Below are positions 1 to 11,339 of a stretch of DNA of 64,000 bases, piece after piece. Numbering within the stretch: the stretch's first letter is position 1; every line of letters starts with the position of its first letter. Location: assembly GCA_019916065.1 (NCBI GenBank), contig CM034242.1, positions 45,444,626 through 45,508,625 on the forward strand. The letters are read 5' to 3'. The stretch comes from Vitellaria paradoxa. Its lineage: Eukaryota; Streptophyta; Magnoliopsida; Ericales; Sapotaceae. Below the pieces are notes generated by a model that was not told where the DNA came from, did not search any database, and worked only from the letters and a program-made list of their open reading frames with translations. The translations under genes were made by a program, and so were the position numbers.

Positions 1-487
1 AAAGGTTCCATAAATTTTAATTTAACAACTCAAAAAGATATTGTTATGAAACTGATATCAACCTTAATGTCAACTTCTAAGTCGTTTATGTAGGTTGATA
101 AGTATATTTTACTTTTGTATCTAACATTTTGCTTTTGAATGCGCTAGCGGTAGGCACAGGCTGCGTTAGTTACTTTAATAGATAACTAAAATTAATTATA
201 TTAAATAATATACTATGGATGATATAAAAAATACAGTTGAATGTTATAATTAGACTTGCACAAATAAAAGTGTCTTAAAATATATCATTTATCTATAGAG
301 AAATATAGTGTTAATGCTTACCTGCAAAGCATAGATTTTGAAAAACAGGATAAATCTTATAATGCAAAATGAATGATAAATATAATTACGGAAGATAAAG
401 TTGAATGTTATTATTAGACTTCGCATACCAATAGAGATAAATTGTTGCTTATACATATCTATAACTAAAAGTCTCTTAGAATATATG

Positions 488-526
<39 letters not shown>

Positions 527-1189
527 TCAAGAAATGCATTATAAATATATATACAAAAACAAATTAATCATATATATTTATAAATAAATTGTCTTAAAAT
601 GTGCAAGTTATCCCAGGTAACAAAAATAGTGTACTTTTTTTTTGAGTACAAATATAGTGTACTTACCAACAAAGAATGGATTTGAAAATTAGGAGAAATC
701 TGTTGCGGATAAATGTAGTGGTAGATGTTTGAGCGTGGAAAGAAATAAAACTTTTTTTTCGATCTTTTGTATTTGAATTTTACATAATTTAAGTTAACAT
801 TGAGATATTTGTATTCTTTTAGGGATTAATTATATGTGAATGATAAGATAAAAACATTAACACAGATGGTAGAGAAGTTCGATACATTTATAATTATGTT
901 AGTTGCTTGAGACAGAGAAAAGATAAAAAAGAAACCCGCTTAAGATTTTTGAAAGAATTAAAAAAATAAATAAAATATGTGCATCAGCGATTTACCTGAG
1001 AATTGAGAAGTTGAGAAGAAGAAAAGTATTTGGAATCTTTATAAAGACTTGTAGATATCTATTACAGAAAGAATTTGATAACAAAGTACAAAGAAAATTG
1101 GATAACAAATTAAGTGGGACGTTTTCTCTCTCCAAGTTTAATACTTTAATAAATATTTCTATACATATATATGTGTGAGTGTGTATGCA

Positions 1190-1247
1190 TAATTGCATGA
1201 TAAACTATTAACACTGGAAAAAAGAAACCAAGGTGCGAATGATTACA
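1190..1247 (-). pseudogene. Relic of PIN last exon (copy A)
   Basis: The reverse strand matches the last exon of the intact PIN gene at 33631-33700. It keeps the acceptor ttttcag and the start of the reading frame (VI, then TLVS). An extra base in the run of T's then shifts the frame, and tgttaa gives an early stop. It is the 3' end of a PIN-like gene copied with the P450 flank, with no upstream PIN exons, and it cannot encode a carrier. Confidence 0.75.
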
Positions 1248-1339
1248 CTGAAAATGAGATTAAAATTTGTTAGTTACCAGTAATTTTTGAGGAAAGAAGT
1301 TTATAGATCCAGCACATTTTCTTCTTTGTTTTTAGGAGA

Positions 1340-1405
1340 AGAAAATTGGAAACAATACTGCACGGTCTTTGCAAATATGAACTTGGTGGATTGTTATGGT
1401 GCTGT
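1340..1405 (-). pseudogene. Relic of PIN penultimate exon (copy A)
   Basis: The reverse strand aligns with PIN exon 4 (33866-33942). It keeps the upstream intron words and acceptor (ttgttccag) and a region reading FIFAK. The conserved AALPQS start has become TAP-stop-QS, and similarity ends after FAK, so the donor side is lost. It lies about 90 bp from the last-exon relic, the same order and similar spacing as in the functional gene. Confidence 0.75.
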
Positions 1406-1855
1406 CTGGAACAAAATTAAACAACAATGTTAAAAAAAAAAAAAAAAGCCAATGAAATACATACATACATAGATATATTTGAAGGTTATTCCCTCTAAAA
1501 CTTTGCTTCCCATGGGAGTCCTTATAAAAATGGCCCATATTATGGATCTTCGGTTCTTGTTTCTAGCCACTGCTTGTAAAAAGAGGGACTTAAAAATCTT
1601 CCAAATATTTTGAATTTTATTATTAGTCGTTGTTGCCCACATTAGCATTTCTAGTGGTGGACCTACATTAAGTCGAGTATGGACCACTGCCTATATTGAA
1701 AACAAAATTATATTGTATTATTACTATCATGACTTTCACTTGTACGTATATTTTAAGGATGTGATTCATGTTTGCATATAAATATTTAAATATTTAAATA
1801 TTTAATGAGTACATTTAATAATTAATTTATTTTAAAATCACATCAAATGGTATTA

Positions 1856-2375
1856 AAATATGAATCTCTCGTATGAAACCAGTTTTCTTATGGGGTGTGC
1901 TTAATATTTAGATTATGTTTAATTTGTTGTAAATTTTTTATAAAAATTATTTACTTTTTATCTCGCTGCATAAATTACGAATTCACAACTTGTCTCACTT
2001 TTTATTACTCTAAACACACTTCTAGTTAATGTTAAAAATGGTGGCAGTGTAGAGACAAGTTTTAAATAAATTTTATACTTGACTTCTAAAAGCTCAAATT
2101 GTAGAAAAAAAATTTAAAAATAAAATAATTGTTATACAACAAAAATTTCAAAATAAATGTATTTCTGTCTTATACGTATGTAACAGACATATGTATTCAT
2201 GTAATATGTTAAAACTTGCGCCTTGTAGTGAAACAAGTATTCAATATTTCATGTCACAATTTAATTATTTAATTATATTTTTTCCAAATATAATTAAAAT
2301 CACCTTGAATTAAATAGTTAAAAACTCAAGGTTAAAAATATTTAATTCATTTTGTTATATTCTTATATCCTCTTC

Positions 2376-2427
<52 letters not shown>

Positions 2428-2573
2428 ATTTTTTTTCAAAATTATTATACCTCCTGTTTTATTTTTGTCACATCTATTTACTTCTTAATAGATGATTTAC
2501 CTTTTTATTGCTTTTTTTAATTTACATTTTAAAAGTAATAATATTGTCGAAGTTAAAGATATACCTATACAAT
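1856..2573. other. Intergenic, AT-rich, with ATT microsatellite
   Basis: No gene is visible. The stretch is A/T-rich with short inverted words. It contains a long (ATT)n microsatellite at about 2377-2426. It separates the copied P450 3' flank from the promoter side of gene 1. Confidence 0.6.
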
Positions 2574-2727
2574 GGGCTCGTTTGGAGTCACAAAAAAAAA
2601 AAAAAAATCAAAAAAATTTCAAAAATTTTTAAATTCCTCCGATCACATTTTGCTACCTATCATTTTTACATCACATCAATCCCATCCATTGGTTTTTTTT
2701 ATTTTTTTTGAGACTCCAAACGCCCCC
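2574..2727. mobile_element. Tourist-like MITE, 154 bp
   Basis: The terminal inverted repeats are gggctcgtttggagtc and gactccaaacgccccc (imperfect). They are flanked on both sides by aat (2571-2573 and 2728-2730), a 3-bp target duplication of the PIF/Harbinger (Tourist) size. The interior matches the elements at 16990 and 47349, for example the word ctatcatttttacat and its reverse complement. It has no coding capacity. The class assignment rests on TIR shape and TSD length only. Confidence 0.65.
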
Positions 2728-3840
2728 AATATGTGTAGAGATGGCAATGGAATAGATTGGAGACAGATATAGTAATGTCTGAATCCCAACTCTGAACCCT
2801 CTCTACACCTTCAAATTTGTCCTAAACTTCAAACGGATATTTTTTTAAACCTCCATCCTTGCTCCAAATGGAGAATAGATATATTCGCGGATATCCAAAA
2901 ATCTAAACCCTTTGTTCGCCTCCGAATCTGCCCCTAACTTCATACATAACTTGATTGCATATATAATCTATTGCTATCAAATAATTCATCTCTAAAACTA
3001 AAATAATACATAAACATTATCACTATAATAATTTATCAAAGTAATACATAAATATTTCCAAAACTAACATTTCACCAAAGTACCATTTCATCAATTGATA
3101 CATAATTCCAAAGTATCAATATTGTCCCAACTCAAAGTAACAAATATAAAAGTAATACAATGGTTTATAACATAATTATTAATCCCAATTTCTTGAACCT
3201 CAAAAAAGTTTCCACATCCAATTTTTTAGGGTAGATCAGTATAGATTCGGCTTAAATATTAGATTCGGGGTGGATTGGGACAGAGGTAATCTCATCCCTA
3301 TATTCGATTTGCTATCAGATTTTTTTTAAAAATAAAATCTAAATCCGATTTGATCTTCGAAAAAAAATCTGAATCTTACATCCAATCAGTTTGAGTAATC
3401 AGATTCAGATAGGTTGGTCAAGATGGTTATCCCTATTTGATGCATTGTTGCACCGAATTACGAACTGGTGCAATTCTTAGCCTTTGGATCATTAAAAATG
3501 AATCAGACGGATGACAATTTTGTATGGATTAATTAACTATGAGAGATGCCCGCGCTTCAATTACTCATGGTATAAACAACAGAATAACACTTATAACAAA
3601 ATAAAACATTACAAATTTTATAAATATAAAATATAATACAAACATATATAATAGCAAATATATTTAAATTGTAATAAAAAACATGTTTAAGTTGAGATGA
3701 TTAAAATCATAATTTAATTCGATGAGAGCCACGTATGAATTATATTGTTTTAATTGTGAACCTTTTCTATTATTGAAATTGAGGGAAAAGAAATAAATTG
3801 CCTTTCTCTAGATTGGTATGTCCCATTACCATTAGGTGTT
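2728..3840. other. Intergenic, possible decayed hAT-like repeat
   Basis: From about 2736 (tagagatggcaatgg) to about 3440 (gatggttatccct) the sequence is rich in words such as cggatatcc, ggattgg and ccaatc, resembling decayed hAT-type non-autonomous elements. I found no convincing target duplication. No ORF or RNA gene is visible. From about 3838 similarity to the gene 2 upstream region begins. Confidence 0.35.
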
Positions 3841-4124
3841 GTTGCCCACGTTAGCATTTCTTCAATAAAAAAATAATAAAAAAAATAAATAAAAAAGAAG
3901 ACCAAAACTGCGACCCCTAGTAATTTTAAAGAGGCAGCTGAAGAAGTTATTAATTCCTACTAGCTAGTGAAAAAAAAAAAAAAATCTGATAAAGGAGGAA
4001 AATATAAACAAGTATAAAAAAACAGAAGAAAACAAACAGATTCTTAAAGCACAAGGCAAATGTAAACAAGTCAATGGTGCAAACTAGGGATGAGGTAACC
4101 AGTGACGCTAATTGTACCACTTCT

Positions 4125-4134
4125 CTACATAAGG
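4125..4134 (+). promoter_or_regulatory. Degenerate TATA region of P450 gene 1
   Basis: The sequence ctacataagg stands about 100 bp before the start codon. It is at the position where gene 2 has ttataaaagg and gene 3 has ctatataagg. The surrounding promoter and CT-rich leader align with gene 2. The gene 1 version has lost the consensus TATAAA core, which may weaken it. Confidence 0.5.
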
Positions 4135-4175
4135 AGAGCTCTGAGTTTTTATCCCTCTCTCCTCACACAAAGAAC

Positions 4176-4193
4176 CTCTCTCTCTCTCTCTCT
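4176..4193 (+). repeat. CT microsatellite in the 5' leader of P450 gene 1
   Basis: A (CT)n run lies about 40 bp before the ATG. Genes 2 and 3 have longer versions at 11271-11300 and 26044-26071. Pyrimidine-rich 5' leaders are common in plant genes, so this is probably transcribed. Confidence 0.7.
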
Positions 4194-4233
4194 GAACTGA
4201 AGGTAGCAACTATATGTATGTATATGTAATAAA

Positions 4234-7200
4234 ATGGATCAGATAATTTATAGTTGCATCGGAATGGCTTGTGCTGGTGTTGTTCTGATATGGGTATGGT
4301 CTGTTCTGAATTGGGTATGGCTGAGACCAAAGAAGCTAGAGAGATGTCTCAGAAGCCAAGGTCTCTCTGGAAACTCCTACAAGTTCTTGTATGGAGATCT
4401 GAAGGAGAGCTCTGCCATGCTGAAGGAAGCCAAGTCCAGACCCATCACTCTTTCCGATGATATCGCCCCACGTGTCCTACCCCATGTCAAGAAGTCCGTC
4501 CTCACCTATGGTATGTTATATGTATGTATAATATGGGTTTCTACCTTAGTTTAGTTTCATTTTATTTAGCAAGTTTGATTTTTATTTTTCATTTTTTTAA
4601 TTTTTAAGGCCATAAAATTTTTTTAGTATCGGCAAATTTATATTAAATATATAAAACAAGATTCAAGACAATAAATTATGTACCACATCTCATCTCCTCC
4701 TCCTTTCACCGTGAAAAAAAAAAAAAACTTTAAGACAAAATTTATTTATTTTTTTTGCAGATTTAAGGAACTAATTTATTAATATAATTAATTGTTACAT
4801 CTTATATATGCATGCAAATAGATAAATATTTCTTGTCTCGTAAATTTTCTTAACATCTTCTAGACTTTTAATTTTTCGCACATGGAATGTACTGTATGTT
4901 TACAATATCTTTGTGTAATTTTAATTTTTATCTTTTTATAAATCAAACTCTTTAATCACTTTTTTTTTTATAAATAAAAAATTCTCTCTATTTTTGTTTG
5001 GCACATAAACAAGTATATAGTAAGACAAAAAGAAATTTGAAATAAAAATGTCTTAGGTGCAGAGATATAGGCGATAAATATACAGGGTTTATTTAGAAGT
5101 AAAATTCTAGAAACTTTTGATATTTTTTTTTTTTTGGGTAAAAATTACTAAGTGTAACTTTTATATGTTTGGTAAAAATTTAAAATTTTCAGTAATTTTT
5201 GAAAATTTTCAGTAATTTTTAAAACCTTTTAGTAACTTTTGATTATTTGATAGAAAGTTAAAAAAATTTTTTGATCTTGAAGTGCTTGATCTAGCTAATA
5301 ATTATTTCAATGAATTAATTTGGCAATATATATATATCTATATAACTGCAGGGAAAAATTCATTTACGTGGCTTGGACCAAAACCAAGAGTTTATATAAT
5401 GGAGCCAGAACTCATAAGAGAGATTCTGGCAAAGAATTTCACCTTTAAGAAGCCCAAGATAAACCCACTAACTAAGTTACTTGCTGATGGGCTAGCAAAC
5501 CATGAAGGTGAGAAGTGGGCCAAACACAGAAAAATCATCAAGCCGGCTTTCCATATGAAGAAGTTGAAGGTTATTCCTATTCCCCCCCCCCCCTCTTTTG
5601 GCATATCATTTATCAAAGTTGAAGTTTATGTACATATACATATACATATATATATATATATAATTGAACGAGCCATAACTGAATTTTTTTGAAATACATG
5701 AAGTTTAAAATGTGAGAGAATAATTTTAATTATTTTTAAAAAATCAAATAAATTGAGTTGAAAAAAAGCTAATTTTTAACTCATCTTTCCAAGCGAAGAC
5801 TTCTGTCTAATATTGACAGTGTTACTTTTTTGTCCATTTTATATGTGTGTGTGTGTATAAATATAGCATATGCTACCTGCAATTTATATGAGTTGTAGCG
5901 AGATAATAAGCAAATGGGAGAAGAAGGTAATTGCTGGAGAAGGGTCGTCATGTGAGGTGGACGTGCACCCTTATCTGGAAACTTTGTCTAGCGACGTGAT
6001 ATCTCGCACAGCATTTGGTAGTAACTACGAAGAGGGAAGAAAGATTTTCCAGCTGCAGAAGGAACAAGGGGAGCTCGCTATTCAGGCTCTCAGTTCAGTT
6101 TACATCCCAGGCTACAGGTACAAAATTTTATTATATATATATATATATACACACAAGGCTACAGGTACAAAATTTTATTATATATATATATACACACACG
6201 TACAAACATATATCCATTTCTTAAATTTGAACATACACTTTTTTTTTTGGTAAGTTGAACATGTACTTTCAATTTAGCTCCACTTTGTTTTTTCAAAAAA
6301 GGTGAAGAACACATCTAAAACACCCACAGTATACTTTAGAACAGATGATAAAGAATAATTTTTGATATTTTCTAATTTCGTATACATGTATTATTATATA
6401 AATTTTCTAAGTGTCTGAGAGTAAGAAATACATATTAATTTTTTATTTATTTTATTTGTCTTTTTTTACATTTGTAAAAATTATAATGTTTAAAATAAAA
6501 AATGATAAATTTGGTAATTAAAAAAAAAAAAAAGACTATAAAACTTGAGTAGTTAAAATTGTGGTTTCTCAAATGGATCCCAAGACTGCTTTGTAGGATT
6601 GGGTATCAATATTTACAGTTGCTATGCTCGAGGTGCAGATTTTTGCCAACAAAGGGGAACAAGAGGATGAAGGAAATTGATAAAGAAACAAGAGCTTCAC
6701 TGATGCATGTCATCAACAAGAGAATGGGGGCGATGAATGCAGGAGAAACTAATAACGATGACTTATTGGGCTTATTATTGGAATCCAATCTTAGGGAAAG
6801 TAGTCAACAAGGGGTGAAGGAGAGGAAGAAAGCAGCTGGAATGAGCATCAACCAAGTGGTCGAAGAATGCAAGTTGTTCTACCTTGCTGGCCAAGAGACC
6901 GGTTCAAGTTTGCTCATGTGGACCATGGTTTTGTTGAGTCAGCATCAAGATTGGCAACGACTAGCAAGAGAGGAGGTTCTTCAAGTGTTCGGGAATGACA
7001 AACCCCATTTTGATGGCTTAAACCACCTCAAAATTGTAAGTACATATGTACTTTCTACGCAAAAAGTCAATTATATTTGAATTTACACGTGAGAAGTACT
7101 TACTCATTAGTTAAATGACACTAACGGAAATGATAAAACCCAAACTTTCATGAGGAAGTTAGAGAATAAAATTAGATTTTTGATAACAATGATGAAATTT

Positions 7201-7994
7201 ACTCTGAAAAAACACAAAACAATATTTTTAAGTAATGAAAATGACCTCAACTTGGTAAATTAGTCGCCACATCGTTGGGTTCAAAATTTCTTTTTCATAA
7301 ATATATTATAAATCCCGTATTATTTTTTGAATTTAAAATTATAAACAAAAGTATATTTGCCAATGAATTTTCTAGTCTCACATCCACATCATTAAAATTA
7401 CATATCTCAAGTCAAAATGGCAACTTATTAGAAGTAGGTTTTGGCTTTTATACATGCTTAATGTTGCCCCTCATTTTACTTTGTCAATGGTTCTTATATG
7501 CTAATGCGTAATATACATAGATTGTATCAGTTGGATATATAAAAATTTAATTTTGATTAATTCCTCAGGTAACTATGATTTTGTACGAGGTTCTCAGGTT
7601 ATACCCACCTATAGTTATGTTGTCTCGTACTGTCCATAAAGAGACTAAAGTAGGAAAAATGTCTATACCTGCCGGAGTACTGCTTGCTTTACCAATAATC
7701 CTAGTTCATTGCGACAAGGAAATTTGGGGTGACGACGTGGGAGAGTTTAAGCCAGAAAGATTTTCAGAAGGAGTGTCAAAAGCAACGAAAAACCAAATTT
7801 CATTTTTTCCATTTGGCTGGGGGCCTAGGGTTTGCATTGGGCAAAACTTTGCAATGATTGAAGTGAAGATAGCTCTCGCTATGATTCTACAATGTTTCTC
7901 TTTCGAGCTTTCACCCTTCTATTCCCATGCTCCTTACACTATTGTAACTCTTCAACCTCAGTACGGTGCCCCCTTGATTCTACACAAATTATAG
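4234..7994 (+). CDS. Cytochrome P450, CYP72A-like, gene 1 (5 exons, 522 aa)
   Basis: Exons are 4234-4510, 5352-5569, 5867-6117, 6639-7035 and 7569-7994, all with GT-AG borders and an unbroken frame. The start [10 protein letters not shown] opens an N-terminal membrane anchor (about residues 3-30), so the enzyme should sit on the ER facing the cytosol. P450 marks seen are the I-helix AGQETG (332-337), K-helix E388-x-x-R391, FKPERF, and the haem loop [10 protein letters not shown] with ligand Cys470. Family knowledge: CYP72A enzymes are haem monooxygenases fed by P450 reductase that act on iridoid, triterpenoid or gibberellin substrates; the substrate here is unknown. Oddities are Gly in place of the usual second Thr/Ser of the I-helix motif, a duplicated exon 3 donor site, and a poly-C run in intron 2. 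Closest relative in the window is gene 2. I am sure of the family, not the subfamily number. Confidence 0.95.
6110..6200 (+). repeat. Tandem duplication over the exon 3 / intron 3 border, P450 gene 1
   Basis: The block ggctacaggtacaaaatttt followed by a TA/CA run occurs twice, at 6110 and 6157. It includes the last 8 bases of exon 3 and its GT donor. A second donor of the same sequence therefore sits 47 bp downstream. Using it would add 47 bases and shift the frame. Gene 2 has only one copy. Confidence 0.85.
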
Positions 7995-8680
7995 ATATAT
8001 ATATATATATATAGACAAGTTTGATCTTTGACAACTTATATGTTATGAAATACCTTATTGTGAACCTTAATTTTGAACTTATGATTTATTATCCTGTGGT
8101 TGTTATGGTTGTATATGTAGAAAATAGGAGAATGAAAACACTATTGCTGTCATATCCGTAACATTGCACTTCTGATCTGTTGGATTAAAATTTAACAATT
8201 TTAATAAATTTATATACTTTTTAATTAAAAAAATGTGAATGTAAAAGGCCCCATAAATTTTAATCTAACAACTCAAAAAGATAGTGTTACGAAATTGATA
8301 TAAGCCCTAATGTCAGCCTCCAAGTCATTTATGTAAGTTCATAAGTATATTTTGCCTTTGTATCCAACATTTTGCTTTTGAATGCGCTAGTGGTAGGCAC
8401 AAGCAATGCATGCGTTATTTATTTTAATAGATAAGTAAAATTAATTATGTCAAACAATACATGATGAACGATATATGAAAATAGAGTTTAATGTTATAAT
8501 TAGACTTGCACAAATAAAAGTGTCTTAAAATATATCATTTATCTATGGAGAAATGTGGCGTTAATACTTACTAGCAAAGCATAGATTTTGAAAATCGGGA
8601 TAAGTCTTATAGTGCACAATGAATGATAAACATAATTATGGAAGATAAAGTTGAATGTTATTATTAGACTTCACATACTT

Positions 8681-8936
8681 CTGGGGTCAGGAAGAAGCCC
8701 GCAGTTATTACTCGAGGGTGCGCATTGGGTGAAACCCGCCCCGTGGACCAAGCCGACAATAGCCCACGAGGTGGTAAACTAGCCTAGGGAAGCCTTGACT
8801 GACCGGCTCGATCAAAGGGACTGTTAGAAGCCCACCAAAGCGGTAGCCTACCCTCCCGAAGGGGAGTCGAACCTGGGACCACATGCGGCCCAAGTTTTAG
8901 GCGCCCCCGAACCCCCACTCGACCACCCCCGAAGGG
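8681..8936 (-). mobile_element. tRNA-derived SINE, full length (copy 1)
   Basis: On the - strand the element has a tRNA-like head with box A-like ggtggtcgagtggggg and box B-like ggttcgactcc. A conserved tail region follows (gccggtcag, then cacggggcgggtttcacc and gtgcgcaccc). The flanking 17-bp direct repeats ttagacttcacatactt (8664-8680 and 8937-8953) are perfect. The same spot in copies A (near 420) and C (near 19150) of the flank is empty, so it inserted after the duplication. An ORF through it is not a gene. Confidence 0.9.
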
Positions 8937-9825
8937 TTAGACTTCACATACTTATATAGACAAATGGTTGCTTATACATATTTTCAAGTGAAAGTGTCTT
9001 AGAATATATACATATATGTATATACAAGAAATACATTATAAAAATATATACAAAAATAAATTACTTATATATATTTATAAATTAATTGTCTTAAAATATG
9101 CAAGTAATCTATATGTAACAAATATAGGGTATGTTTGGTATACTAAAAAATATTGAAAAACTCTAAAAATTTCTAAAGGTTATTGACTTTTTATCTCACT
9201 GCTTGAATTACTAACTCACAAATTATCTTAAATTATTTCACTTTTTATCACTTCAAACATCTTTATAGTGTACTCCTTTTTTTTTTTTGGTAAGCATAAA
9301 TATAGTGTACTTACCAATAAAGCATCGATTTGAAAATTAGGAGAAATCTGTTGCGGATAAATTTGGTGGTAGAGGTTTGAGTGCGGAAAGAAATAAAACT
9401 TTTTTCGATCTTTTGTATTTGAATTTTACATAATTTAAGTTGACATTGAGATATTTGTATTCTTTTAGGGATTAATTATGTGTGAATGATAAGATAAAAA
9501 CATTAACACAGATGGTAGAGAAGTTTGATACATTTATAATTGTGTTAGAGAAAAAGTAAAAAAGAAACCCCGCTTAAGATTTTTGAAAGAATTAAAAAAA
9601 TAAATAACATTATGGACATTGGTGACTTACCTGAGAATTGAGAAGTTGAGAAGAACAAAAGTAATTGGAATCTTTATAAAGACTCGTAGATATCTATTAC
9701 GAAAAGAATTTGATGGGACGTTTTCTCTCTTCAAGTTTAATACTTTAATAAATATTTCTATATAAATATGTACGCATAATTGCATGATAAACTATTAACA
9801 CTGGAAAAAAGAAACCAATGTGTGA

Positions 9826-9881
9826 ATTGCATGATAAACTATTAACACTGCAATAAAGAAACCAAGGTGCGAACGATTACA
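9826..9881 (-). pseudogene. Relic of PIN last exon (copy B)
   Basis: The reverse strand shows the acceptor ttttcag and then the PIN last-exon frame (VI, TLVS), as in 33631-33700, and then stops at tgttaa. Part of it is tandemly duplicated at 9782-9828. It shares its disabling changes with copy A, so the decay began before copies A and B separated. Confidence 0.75.
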
Positions 9882-9974
9882 CTGAAAATGAGATTAAAAT
9901 TTGTTAGTTACCAGTAATTTTTGAGGAAAGAAGTTTATAGATCCAGCACATTTTCTTCTTTGTTTTTAGGAAAA

Positions 9975-10039
9975 GAAAATTGGAAACAATACTGCAAGGT
10001 CTTTGCAAATATGAACTTGGTGGATTGTTATAGTGCTGT
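9975..10039 (-). pseudogene. Relic of PIN penultimate exon (copy B)
   Basis: It aligns with PIN exon 4 at 33866-33942. The in-frame stop where the intact gene reads ALPQ is shared with copy A. The acceptor AG has additionally changed to GG (ttccgg). The segment FIFAK is still readable. Confidence 0.75.
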
Positions 10040-11221
10040 CCGGAACAAAATTAAACAATAATCTTCAAAAAAAAAAAAAAAAAAAAATCAATGAAATATA
10101 TACATGCATAGATATATTTGAAGGTTATTCCCTCTAACAACTTTGCTTCCCATGGAAGTCCTTATAAAAATGCCCCATATTATGGACCTTTGGTTCTTTG
10201 TTTCTAGCCACTGACCTGTAAAAAGACGGACTTAAAAATCTTTCAAATATTTTGAATTTTATTATTAGTCGTTGTTGCCCACATTAGCATTTCTAGTGGT
10301 GGACCTACATTATGTCGAGTATGGACCACTGCCTGTGTTGGAAAAAAAAAATTTTATTGTATTATTACTATCATGAATTACACCTGTACGTATGTTTTAA
10401 GGATGTGATTCATATTTATATATAAATGTTTAAATATTTAAAATTTTAATGAATATATTTAATAATTAATTTATTTTATAATTAGGTCAAATCGTATTAA
10501 ATCATGTCAATTTTAAGTTCACGTATTTATGTTGTATCATATTTGAATTTCTACCAATAACTTCATTATATATAGGTTGTGTCATGTTTGAATTGTGTTA
10601 AATATTGTCATCTCTATCTATATTTCACTATACTTTCAAAAAAAAATTTTATTTAATTTTATTTTAACTAAATTTAAATTAATATTATTTTATTCCAACA
10701 TTATTTAAATTGATAATCAAATAAAAGAATAAAAATAGTCATTCTATTTTTATTAAAAAAAAGTTGCATTCGTTTTTAGAATCTAAAAGAGCGAAGGAGA
10801 TTGTTGTAATACGTTTTGTTAATTTAAATATTATTTTGTGTAAAAAAATATTTAATATTAATGTATAGTATTATATATTTTATTATATTTTATACATTTA
10901 TTTAAAATTTTTAAATTTACATATAATTTAGACATGGTTACTCAAATTTCAGAACCCACCACTTAACATTTCTTCTTAAAAAAAAAAAAAAAGAAAAAAG
11001 AAAAAGGGTCCAAAACTGCGACCCGTGATAAATTTAAAGAGGCATAAGAAGTTATTGATTCCAATGAGCTAGTGAACAAAAAGTCTGATAAGGGGGAAAA
11101 TGTAAACAAGTATAAAAAATAGAAGAAAACAAATAGATTCCGAAAACACAAGCAAATGTAAACAAGTCAATGGTGCAAACTAGCGGTGAGGTAACCAGTG
11201 ATGCTAATTGTACTACTTTTT

Positions 11222-11228
11222 TATAAAA
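11222..11228 (+). promoter_or_regulatory. TATA box of P450 gene 2
   Basis: TATAAAA lies 112 bp before the start codon. A CT-rich leader with a (CT)n tract (11271-11300) follows. It sits in the same place as the weaker element of gene 1 and TATATAAG of gene 3. Confidence 0.7.
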
Positions 11229-11339
11229 GGAGCTTTGAGTTTTTGTCCCTCTCTCCTCACACAAAGAACCTCTCTCTCTCTCTCTCTCTATCTCTCTGTC
11301 TCTGATCTGAAGGTAGCAACTATTTGTATATGTAGTAAA

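Larger units (their letters stand above)
1..1855. repeat. Copy A of the P450 3'-flank duplication (left edge)
   Basis: This block matches 8244-10503 base for base over long runs, starting with the shared words ccataaattttaat and caactcaaaaagat. In copy B those words lie about 250 bp after the stop codon of P450 gene 1. The block is therefore the 3' flank of another P450 copy whose body lies just outside the window. It includes relics of two PIN exons (annotated separately) and PIN intron sequence. It lacks the SINE found in copy B. A TA microsatellite lies near 497-527. No coding potential remains. Confidence 0.85.
8244..10503. repeat. Copy B of the P450 3'-flank duplication
   Basis: This is the 3' flank of P450 gene 1, collinear with 1-1855. 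It carries an extra SINE (8681-8936) and a tandem duplication of about 47 bp at 9782/9829 within the PIN last-exon relic. It carries both PIN exon relics and the adjoining PIN intron words (catattatgga, tcaaatattttgaattttatt). No functional gene is visible. Confidence 0.85.

Noticed and set aside
8708..8893. 61-codon - strand ORF
   Set aside because: It is internal to a SINE and has no conserved features.
11208..11339. Upstream in-frame ATG for P450 gene 2 (44 extra residues)
   Set aside because: The extension encodes the TATA-proximal leader and CT repeat; genes 1 and 3 start at the [10 protein letters not shown] methionine.
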